Origin: Saccharicrinis aurantiacus
GTDB lineage: Bacteria; Bacteroidota; Bacteroidia; Bacteroidales; Marinilabiliaceae
Assembly (NCBI RefSeq): GCF_001660705.2
Contig: NZ_LYBV02000007.1
Span: forward strand, 248,001 to 312,000
Length of the DNA stretch: 64,000 nucleotides
Direction: 5' to 3'
Positions 1 through 6,679 of the stretch are shown here, one piece after another. The translations under genes and the position numbers were made by a program. The notes below the pieces were generated by a model. The model saw nothing but the letters and a program-made list of their open reading frames with translations. It ran no database searches and had not been told where the DNA came from. Each line of letters begins with the position of its first letter. Position 1 is the first letter of the stretch.

Positions 1-1
1 A

Positions 2-448
2 TTAATATTGGCTACTCTTTGCGTGTTCGCCTTTTGGTTTTTTCCGCCCAAAGCCATCGCCATAACCTTTATCAGTCAAATATTACACGGCTTTTTCTAT
101 GGGATAACCATTCCATTATTGTGGGCAATGATTGCTGATGTTGCCGACTTTTCGGAATGGAAAAACAATCGTAGAGCCACTGCTATTATATTCTCAGCCA
201 TGATTTTTGGATTAAAAGCAGGTTTGAGTATTGGCGGTGCCTTAGTAGCCGGAATTTTAGCCGCCTTTGGTTATCAAGAAGGCTTGGCAGTACAAGTGGA
301 TAGTGCCATTTCAGGAATACAGTTATCCGTTAGCCTTTTTCCAACCATCACCTTTGCCTTAGCTATTGCTTGTTTGTTTTTTTATGAGATTGACAAAGCC
401 AAAGAAGTTGAGATAGAAAAAGATTTGGCAGCCCGTCGGAATGAGTAA
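2..448 (+). CDS. GPH-family (MelB/XynP-like) sugar:cation symporter, C-terminal part
   Basis: The reading frame is open to the left edge, so this is the last ~148 residues of a longer gene (family members are usually ~450-500 residues). The fragment has strongly hydrophobic segments and the GPH-type stretch around MIADVADFSEWKNNRRATAI, followed by a membrane segment with FGLKAGLSIGGALVAG, as in melibiose/xyloside symporters. It ends in a short charged cytoplasmic tail. The stop lies 33 bp before a GH10 xylanase and the genes run in the same direction, so it probably imports xylooligosaccharides or other released glycosides with Na+ or H+ across the inner membrane. The family call is from sequence; the substrate is inferred from neighbours only. 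Confidence 0.85.
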   Translation, partial: LILATLCVFAFWFFPPKAIAITFISQILHGFFYGITIPLLWAMIADVADFSEWKNNRRATAIIFSAMIFGLKAGLSIGGALVAGILAAFGYQEGLAVQVDSAISGIQLSVSLFPTITFALAIACLFFYEIDKAKEVEIEKDLAARRNE

Positions 449-481
449 ACTATTCAATAATATCTATAAACAGAAAATACA

Positions 482-1618
482 ATGAATACTATAAAATATA
501 TATCACTAGCCTTAATTGCCGCATGCAGTTTTACTGCGTGTGCCCAAAATACAGGTAATACCAAAAATGTTAGAGAATTATCTTTAGCAAAAGCATATGA
601 AAGTAAATTTTTAATAGGAACGGCACTCAACTCCGAGCAAATTGAAGGTTCTGACACTAGCGCTTTAAAAGTGGTTAAAACTCAATTTAATTCTATAGTT
701 GCTGAGAACTGCATGAAACCAGAAGTAGTGCAGCCAAACCAAGGCAAATTCGATTTCGCTTTGGCGGATAAGCTTGTTCAGCTAGCTGCCGATAACAATG
801 CTTTTATGGTGGGACATACCTTAGTGTGGCACTCCCAAACTTCTGATTGGATGTTTCACGATGCAGATGGGAAACTAACTACCAGAGATACACTAATTCA
901 ACGCATGAAAACGCATATTCAAACCGTAGTTTCGCGTTATAAAGGCAAGGTAAAAGGATGGGATGTGGTTAACGAAGCAGTGCTTGATGAGGGCGGTTTA
1001 AGAAAGAGTTTGTGGCATCAAATTGTAGGTCCTGACTTTATTGAATTAGCTTTCCAGTTTGCACACGAAGCCGATCCCAATGCCGAGTTATATTATAATG
1101 ATTACAATATGTACTTACCTGCAAAACGAGCAGAGGTAGTAAAGTTAGTGAAGCGTTTGCAAGAAAAGGGCATTAGAATTGATGCCGTAGGAATGCAAGC
1201 TCACTATGGTTTGGGTGCCGATTATTTTGAGGAAATAGAAAACAGTATCAACACATTTGCAAGCCTTGGTATTAAGGTAATGGTTACTGAATTAGATGTT
1301 TCTGTATTGCCTTTCCCTAGCGAAGAGTTAACAGCAGAAGTAAGCACATCGTATGCCAATAAACCTGAGTACAACCCGTATACCAATGGTTTGCCCGATG
1401 ATCTGGAAACTGAACTAGGCGATTATTACGCCAAGTTATTTAAGATTTATAACAGACATTCAGACCACATTTCTAGAATCACTTTTTGGGGAGTGAACGA
1501 TGCGCAAACTTGGCGTAACTATTGGCCAATAAACGGACGAACAGATTATCCTTTATTATTCAACAGAGAAAACGAGCCAAAGCCTGCTTATGCTGCAGTA
1601 ATGCGTTTGGCTTATTAA
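482..1618 (+). CDS. GH10 endo-1,4-beta-xylanase, probable lipoprotein
   Basis: A 378-residue glycoside hydrolase family 10 enzyme that would hydrolyse internal beta-1,4 bonds of xylan with retention. The acid/base glutamate is E165 in WDVVNEAV and the nucleophile is E270 in VTELDVS; the conserved GHTLVWHSQ strand is also present (about 111-119). The N terminus is a short hydrophobic signal ending in FTAC (Cys20), a plausible lipobox, so the protein is probably tethered to a membrane and may be surface exposed. It is a single-domain enzyme with no carbohydrate-binding module. It sits between a GPH symporter and a GH43 enzyme with ~30 bp gaps, which indicates one operon for xylan use. The family is certain; exact cleavage preference is not visible. 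Confidence 0.96.
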   Translation: MNTIKYISLALIAACSFTACAQNTGNTKNVRELSLAKAYESKFLIGTALNSEQIEGSDTSALKVVKTQFNSIVAENCMKPEVVQPNQGKFDFALADKLVQLAADNNAFMVGHTLVWHSQTSDWMFHDADGKLTTRDTLIQRMKTHIQTVVSRYKGKVKGWDVVNEAVLDEGGLRKSLWHQIVGPDFIELAFQFAHEADPNAELYYNDYNMYLPAKRAEVVKLVKRLQEKGIRIDAVGMQAHYGLGADYFEEIENSINTFASLGIKVMVTELDVSVLPFPSEELTAEVSTSYANKPEYNPYTNGLPDDLETELGDYYAKLFKIYNRHSDHISRITFWGVNDAQTWRNYWPINGRTDYPLLFNRENEPKPAYAAVMRLAY

Positions 1619-1648
1619 GTAAGAGAAATTCATACAAAAAATACAATA

Positions 1649-2611
1649 ATGAAAGAAGCCAAATATTTAGTATCAGACTTATTTACAGCCGATCCATCAG
1701 CTCATGTTTTCAATAACAAGTTATTTATTTACCCCTCTCACGATTTTGAATCGGGCGTAGCCGAAAATGATAATGGAGATCATTTTAATATGCGCGATTA
1801 TCATGCCTACTCAATGGATACCATTGATGGAGAAATTACCGATCATGGTGTGATATTGGATGTGGATCATGTAGATTGGGCTAGTCGCCAGATGTGGGAT
1901 TCTGATGTGGCGCATAAAAACGGCAAGTATTACCTTTATTTTTCGGCCAAAGACCACAATGATATTTTTAAAATAGGAGTAGCGGTAAGCGAAACACCTG
2001 AAGGGCCTTTTATTCCACAAGAATACCCAATGAAAGGTAGTTATAGTATAGATCCTTGTGTTTTTGAAGAGGGTAATGAGCGTTATATTCTATTTGGGGG
2101 TATTTGGGGCGGACAATTACAGCGTTATCGCGATAACAAGGCCATTGAAGTTGGTGCTGAACCAAAGGATGCGGAGGCTAGTTTGTGCCCAAAAGTGGCC
2201 AAGCTTAGTGATGATATGCTTGAATTTGCAGAAGCACCTAAGGATTTATTGATCCTCGATGAAAATGGGAATCCGCTTACAGCAGGAGATCATGATCGAC
2301 GTTTCTTTGAGGCCTCGTGGTTACACACCTATAAGGGCAAGTATTACTTTTCATACTCAACAGGTAATACACACAAATTGTGTTACGCAACAAGCGATAG
2401 CTTATATGGACCATATTGTTACCAAGGCATTATTTTAACACCTGTGGTTGGTTGGACTACCCACCATTCCATTTGCGAATTTCAAGGTAAATGGTATTTG
2501 TTTCACCACGATTGTGTGCCATCGAATGGAAAAACATGGCTTAGAAGCATGAAGGTAGTTGAGTTAGAATATGATGAAGCAGGAAAAATAATTACAATAG
2601 AGGGAACTTGA
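1649..2611 (+). CDS. GH43-family beta-xylosidase / alpha-L-arabinofuranosidase, cytoplasmic
   Basis: A 320-residue five-bladed beta-propeller glycoside hydrolase of family 43. The three expected acidic residues can be placed: catalytic base D15 (TADPSAHVF), pKa-modulating D135 (YSIDPCVF) and acid E221 (FFEASWLH). Repeated blade signatures such as NGKYYLYFSA and YKGKYYFSYSTG are visible. There is no signal peptide, so it should act in the cytoplasm on imported xylooligosaccharides or arabinosylated fragments, completing what the GH10 enzyme 30 bp upstream starts. It is the last gene of this operon: a strong convergent hairpin follows. Xylosidase and arabinofuranosidase activity cannot be told apart from sequence alone. 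Confidence 0.93.
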   Translation: MKEAKYLVSDLFTADPSAHVFNNKLFIYPSHDFESGVAENDNGDHFNMRDYHAYSMDTIDGEITDHGVILDVDHVDWASRQMWDSDVAHKNGKYYLYFSAKDHNDIFKIGVAVSETPEGPFIPQEYPMKGSYSIDPCVFEEGNERYILFGGIWGGQLQRYRDNKAIEVGAEPKDAEASLCPKVAKLSDDMLEFAEAPKDLLILDENGNPLTAGDHDRRFFEASWLHTYKGKYYFSYSTGNTHKLCYATSDSLYGPYCYQGIILTPVVGWTTHHSICEFQGKWYLFHHDCVPSNGKTWLRSMKVVELEYDEAGKIITIEGT

Positions 2612-2705
2612 TCTGAAGATTAGTTATCTGATTTTGAGGCGTTTTATGGCGAAATGATTTATCCAGTATTTTTTATGTAAATCCTTTAGTTGGTAAAATT
2701 ACGAT

Positions 2706-2751
2706 AAAAAAACCTCACATTTTCTTAAAAAAGACAATGCGAGGTTTTTAG
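2706..2751. terminator. Bidirectional terminator between GH43 and GH16 genes
   Basis: AAAAACCTCACATT (2708-2721) pairs with AATGCGAGGTTTTT (2736-2749) with a single mismatch and a 14-nt loop. The stem is flanked by A on the left and T on the right, so it can end transcription in both directions. It lies between the convergent GH43 (+) and GH16 (-) genes. Confidence 0.8.
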
Positions 2752-2847
2752 TTTGTAATTCAATAAGAATAGTAGTTCATAATTTGTAGGGCCTTATTAG
2801 ATCTTCTGCCAACTTCAGCCTCAAAACTAACGAGCTATTAAAACAAA

Positions 2848-3714
2848 TTAGTTGCTTTTTACCAGTTCGTAGGTATGTATCCAATCCACATACATTGTAT
2901 TTATTGAATCATTTGATAAATCTTTTTTATCAGCAATTCCACCAGTCCAAGAATCTTTACTCGTCCATAAATCCCAAATGATATTCTGTTCGCGCGTAAA
3001 GGTCTGTTTCGATTCTACTTTACCAGCCTTCTCGCCATTAATGTAAAACTGAACATGGTGTTCGTCTATCCACCAACAACCAAGTACTTGATATTCTTCA
3101 TTCCACTTGCGTCCTTTGGCAGGATTGTTATCCGATAAGTTGCGATTATCAAAATTACCATGATGCCTTTCCGTTTCGTCATCCTTAACAATAAAATATT
3201 GCGAATACATGGTGTATGGTCGGTCCACCTGATTGGTAAATGAAGGCTTAGAGTTATGCTCACAAATGTCAATTTCATCTCTATTTGCGCTATTTCCATT
3301 ATTAAGCCAGTAAGTAGAAAAGGCCGATAGGTGAGAGGTTCTCATTCTACATTCTGTATACATCGGAAACTTAACTTTCATTTTCGACATCACTCTTGAG
3401 GTTTCAAACCAACGCCCATCTTCTTTTTTCGCTTCTTTTTTATCCAAAGATGCTTTAATCCAAAGCTTACCATCACTTACACCCGAATTTTTAGCCATCA
3501 TTTTAACGGGTACTCCATAGTTCCACAATGACTTTGTCCATTTGGTATTGTCCCATTCATCAAACTCATCACATAATTGAGGAATTTCTTTCCATTCCAT
3601 GCCTTCCGGAGCCTTAGGCTGAGCCTTAATTTCCATTGTACTGATCAATCCGAATATTACCAATAGTAGTAATAACGAATATTCTTTTCTTTGAAGTAGT
3701 AAAATCATAATCAT
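2848..3714 (-). CDS. GH16-family secreted glycoside hydrolase (agarase/carrageenase/porphyranase-like clan)
   Basis: A secreted beta-jelly-roll glycoside hydrolase of family 16. The catalytic signature E-I-D-I-C-E (about residues 147-152 from the chosen start) contains nucleophile and acid/base glutamates in the E-x-D-x-x-E arrangement typical of the beta-bulge branch that includes beta-agarases, porphyranases and carrageenases. Aromatic strands such as YQVLGCWWIDEHHVQFYING follow. The chosen start gives a signal peptide ending near MEIKAQ; an in-frame ATG at 3771 would add 19 residues and is less likely. The next gene upstream is a sulfatase in the same direction, and both point to a sulfated galactan or similar algal polymer. 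Substrate is inferred, not seen. Confidence 0.85.
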   Translation of the reverse strand: MIMILLLQRKEYSLLLLLVIFGLISTMEIKAQPKAPEGMEWKEIPQLCDEFDEWDNTKWTKSLWNYGVPVKMMAKNSGVSDGKLWIKASLDKKEAKKEDGRWFETSRVMSKMKVKFPMYTECRMRTSHLSAFSTYWLNNGNSANRDEIDICEHNSKPSFTNQVDRPYTMYSQYFIVKDDETERHHGNFDNRNLSDNNPAKGRKWNEEYQVLGCWWIDEHHVQFYINGEKAGKVESKQTFTREQNIIWDLWTSKDSWTGGIADKKDLSNDSINTMYVDWIHTYELVKSN

Positions 3715-3790
3715 ATTGTTTAACCACAAACTAAGTGAGTACTGAGCTAAAGTATGGGTGGTATTTATCACAATAAAGATGTGTAAAAAG

Positions 3791-5191
3791 TTAATCTAAT
3801 ACAGGTGTTCTTTTAACATCCATGCGCTCCATAGCATTTACCTCGTAAACACGTTTAAGTAGCCAAAGCGGACGCTCTAATTCACCTTCCCACTCCCATA
3901 ATACTTTAAATAACTCTTTTACTTTTTCAGGATGTTTATAAGCAAGGTTATTACTTTCGGTAACATCTTTGGCTAAATTATAAAGCTCAGCAGGTCTATC
4001 TGGGTAGCGCAATAATTTCCAATCTCCTTGGCGAACTACACCTCTATTTTCTTTCTTCCAAAACAATACCTCATGCGGACGAGCCTTGTTTTGTTTGGTA
4101 ACATACGGCATTAAATCAACGCCATCAATATTTGTTATAGCATCGGCATTACCACCTGCTGCATTTACAAACGTTGGTAACATATCGAGCATACTTACAG
4201 GATAATCGTAAGTAGAACCTGCTTTAATTACGTTAGGAAATTTCATAACCATGGGTACTCTAATTCCTCCTTCAAGGTGATTTGATTTGCATCCGCTTAA
4301 GGGGTAGTTGCAGGTCATAGATCCATCAGGACCACCATTGTCATTTGAAAAAACAATCAAAGTATTCTCCTCAAGTCCTAATTCTTTAAGCTTATCCATA
4401 ATTTTACCACAAGCTCTATCCATTGCAATGTTCATGGCAGCTAGCTTTTTGCGTTTTCCACTTAAGCCTTTTACTTTGGCCAAATCTTCAGGCAAAGCTT
4501 CAAGAGGAGTATGTACCGCATTAAAAGAAGCATACACAAAAAAGGGTTTGTTTTTATGGCGTTCAATAAAATCACAAGCTTCATCACCTATAGCATCAGT
4601 GGTGTATCTGTCGGGCTCTTCAAAGTTGGCATAACCTCTTTCCCAACGGTCTTCTTTTCTATCAAAAGCTAATTTTTGCGTTAATGGGAAGAAGCTTCGC
4701 GCCCCACCTCTAAAACCGTAAAACTCATCGAAACCTCGTGCTATCGGATGATACTTATCGGCATTGCCTAAGTGCCATTTACCCAAAATAATTGATTTGT
4801 AGCCCAAAGGGCCGAGGTAATCAGCAATTGTTTTTTCATCTAAAGGTAAGCCCATTTCATCGGCTAAAAGCTTAGATGAATGACTCATATATCCAGGTAC
4901 GTTGTTTTCTTCAATTCCAAAACGCTGTTGGTATCTTCCGGTTAGTAACCCTGCTCTTGATGGGCCACAAACAGCTGCGGTAGTATAGGCTTGTTTGAAT
5001 ACCATACCTTCTTTAGCCAATTTATCAAGATTAGGGCTTTCGAAAGTTTTGCTACCCTGGAAACCAAAATCATGGTATCCTGCGTCATCCGCAAATAAGA
5101 ATACAATATTTGTTTTTTTAGCACTAATAGAGTTAACATAAAAGGTAAATAGACAAATTGTTAAAATGCCTAAGAATTTAGTTTGTTTCAT
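3791..5191 (-). CDS. Formylglycine-dependent sulfatase (S1 family), secreted
   Basis: A 466-residue arylsulfatase-type enzyme, presumably removing sulfate esters from a carbohydrate. An N-terminal signal peptide (about residues 1-24) precedes [12 protein letters not shown] with metal-binding D35-D36. The maturation motif C-G-P-S-R is at residues 75-79; Cys75 would be converted to formylglycine by an anaerobic- or FGE-type enzyme not present here. The GKWHLG and FSNDNGG motifs are intact. It is followed after ~76 bp by the GH16 gene in the same direction, so the pair may desulfate and cut the same polymer. Upstream it has a ~470 bp gap containing repeated GTGTAG elements. It differs clearly from the second sulfatase at 12.7-14.3 kb. 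Confidence 0.94.
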   Translation of the reverse strand: MKQTKFLGILTICLFTFYVNSISAKKTNIVFLFADDAGYHDFGFQGSKTFESPNLDKLAKEGMVFKQAYTTAAVCGPSRAGLLTGRYQQRFGIEENNVPGYMSHSSKLLADEMGLPLDEKTIADYLGPLGYKSIILGKWHLGNADKYHPIARGFDEFYGFRGGARSFFPLTQKLAFDRKEDRWERGYANFEEPDRYTTDAIGDEACDFIERHKNKPFFVYASFNAVHTPLEALPEDLAKVKGLSGKRKKLAAMNIAMDRACGKIMDKLKELGLEENTLIVFSNDNGGPDGSMTCNYPLSGCKSNHLEGGIRVPMVMKFPNVIKAGSTYDYPVSMLDMLPTFVNAAGGNADAITNIDGVDLMPYVTKQNKARPHEVLFWKKENRGVVRQGDWKLLRYPDRPAELYNLAKDVTESNNLAYKHPEKVKELFKVLWEWEGELERPLWLLKRVYEVNAMERMDVKRTPVLD

Positions 5192-5283
5192 AGTGAATTA
5201 TAATAATGGAATTAATAATATTTAGCTACAAGGTACGTGATAGAGATAAAATTAACGGGTGGTAAAATTACATTTCGCGAAAA

Positions 5284-5366
5284 TGTAGATGAAATCAGCA
5301 AATGTTAGTTTTTGTCTATATGGAGAGTTTCATCTACACCCTATTTATTGTTGTTTTTAGGTGTAG
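5284..5366. promoter_or_regulatory. Cluster of GTGTAG(ATG) elements upstream of sulfatase 1
   Basis: TGTAGATGAAA (5284-5294) is repeated in inverted orientation as TTTCATCTACA (5328-5338), an 11-bp perfect inverted repeat. The right arm continues as CTACACC (5334-5340), which is again mirrored by GGTGTAG at 5360-5366. The block starts ~90 bp upstream of the sulfatase start codon. A 13-bp version, TAGGGTGTAGATG, is shared with the region upstream of the second sulfatase (14466-14478). Binding of a regulator is an inference. Confidence 0.45.
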
Positions 5367-5471
5367 TAATAGTATTGTAAAAGCTCAATCAGGATAATTA
5401 TTGTACTTTAATTGAGTCCTATTGTAATTAATTAGCAAACAATTACACAAATTGTTGGTTAAATTAATACC

Positions 5472-5635
5472 GAAGTTGTTTAAGGTTGTAGGGGAATTGC
5501 GAGAGTGACAAATTGATTATCAGTGGCAAAGCTCAATTTTTTATTGCATAGCCGTAGCTACGGAATAAAAATTAGCTGAAGCCAATGAAATCAAGGTGTT
5601 ACTCGCAGATTTTCGATACAACTTTAAACAACTTC
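5472..5635. repeat. 164-bp palindromic MITE-like element, full copy
   Basis: The two halves of this segment are imperfect inverted copies of one another from GAAGTTGTTTAA at the left end to TTAAACAACTTC (mirror) at the right end, meeting at the core CCGTAGCTACGG (5552-5563). Intermediate blocks also pair (for example TGCGAG with CTCGCA). It encodes nothing. Partial relatives occur at 12504-12628 (shared core ATAGCCGTAGCTAC) and 26441-26500 (right half). It fills most of the gap before the 5665 gene; the rest of 5192-5471 holds only the GTGTAG elements. Confidence 0.75.
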
Positions 5636-5664
5636 ACCAAATAATAATCTAAATTTATAATGTT

Positions 5665-6243
5665 ATGAGGCTTATACTTATATCTATCCTGTTTTTTATA
5701 TTTAATATCATTTCTGCTCAAGTAGCCTATCAGTCTGATAGTATTTCTAACACTAAACCAGTAGCTAATACAGTTCAAAAAAAGCCATTTAAGGATAAGT
5801 TATACACGGGAGGTAATGTAGGACTATCAGGTAATTTTAGTGATTATTTATCCATAAGAGTAAGCCCACTTCTGGGTGCTAAACTCACACCAAAGTTTTA
5901 CGCAGGTTTGGGTATTGAATATATTTATACAATGGATGATCGCTTCGATATGAACGTTAATGCACACGATTATGGGGCTCGTTTATTCGGACAGTATGAT
6001 CTAATCAAGAAAATATTTGCCCATGCCGAATTGGCAGGTTATAACTACGATAGTTATTATACCATTAGCTCAAGCGATAGAATATTTGTTCCGTATATAT
6101 GGCTTGGAGGTGGTTATAGAACCATGATTAGTAAGCGTTCGTTTTTTTCGGTTAGAGTTTTATTTGATGTTCTGCAAGATGATAATAGTCCTTATAAGTC
6201 AGGCGAACCGCAAATTAGTGTAGGCTTCGGAGTAGGCATATAA
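5665..6243 (+). CDS. Outer-membrane beta-barrel-like protein, unknown function
   Basis: A 192-residue protein with a signal peptide (MRLILISILFFIFNIISAQ, cleavage near Ala18-Gln19). The mature part has alternating hydrophobic/aromatic strands (for example GARLFGQYDLI, IWLGGGYRTMI) and ends in SVGFGVGI, as expected for a small outer-membrane barrel. It resembles the general outer-membrane-beta-barrel/OmpW-size class, but I do not recognise a specific family. It stands alone on the plus strand, directly after the palindromic element. No function can be given. Confidence 0.7.
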   Translation: MRLILISILFFIFNIISAQVAYQSDSISNTKPVANTVQKKPFKDKLYTGGNVGLSGNFSDYLSIRVSPLLGAKLTPKFYAGLGIEYIYTMDDRFDMNVNAHDYGARLFGQYDLIKKIFAHAELAGYNYDSYYTISSSDRIFVPYIWLGGGYRTMISKRSFFSVRVLFDVLQDDNSPYKSGEPQISVGFGVGI

Positions 6244-6411
6244 TATTGTAAACCTGCTTCATTAGCAACTTGGTTCACTGCCAATCAAATAAAAATGAGG
6301 TTTAACTTGGCATTAATAAATTAAAAAAACCACCTAATCCTGCTTCAATTTGTTAATTGTGGTATGTGGTTTGTATATTCTCATTAATAATTAGTTACAA
6401 ACCGTAAGAGT

Positions 6412-6612
6412 ATGCTAGAACACCAAAAAAAGATCCTTTTGGGATTGCAAAACAACCAAGAGTTATTTCAAAAAGAACTGTTTAAATCTATTAAGTGGTT
6501 ATCTCCCAAAGAGGTTGGAGACTTGTTAGAATGGGTAAAAGAAAATTTTCAGGTTCTCTATAATTCTACCGTCAAAGATTTTTTAAGTGAAGACCAGTAT
6601 CCAATTTACTAG
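6412..6612 (+). CDS. Small hypothetical protein (66 aa)
   Basis: A short, soluble, probably helical protein with charged and hydrophobic residues evenly spread (MLEHQKKILLGLQNN...). There is no signal peptide or membrane segment. It has its own ATG, ends 66 bp before the FAD/Fe-S dehydrogenase and its composition matches the neighbouring genes, so it is probably a real gene. A 13-bp palindrome separates it from the dehydrogenase. I do not recognise it; a role linked to the dehydrogenase is possible but not shown. Confidence 0.55.
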   Translation: MLEHQKKILLGLQNNQELFQKELFKSIKWLSPKEVGDLLEWVKENFQVLYNSTVKDFLSEDQYPIY

Positions 6613-6640
6613 TTAATATCACAACAAGTTTACTTATCTA

Positions 6641-6679
6641 TATTTCGAATTTTTATACTTTTACTGAAAATTCGAAATA
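6641..6679. promoter_or_regulatory. Perfect 13-bp palindrome running into a start codon
   Basis: TATTTCGAATTTT (6641-6653) and AAAATTCGAAATA (6667-6679) are perfect inverted copies with a 13-nt spacer. The last base of the right arm is the A of the ATG of the FAD/Fe-S dehydrogenase. It could act as a DNA operator or, if transcribed, as an mRNA hairpin that hides the start. The sequence is seen; the role is inferred. Confidence 0.55.

Noticed and set aside
2-448. Complete small membrane protein starting at TTG 8
   Set aside because: The frame is open to the left edge and matches the interior and C terminus of GPH transporters, so it is a truncated gene.
4308-4634. 108-aa plus-strand frame
   Set aside because: Antisense to sulfatase 1, whose motifs are intact; low-complexity translation without family features.
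6327-6372. AAACCAC ... GTGGTTT as terminator after the 5665 gene
   Set aside because: Seven-bp arms separated by ~32 nt with weak inner pairing; too weak to call, though it could contribute.
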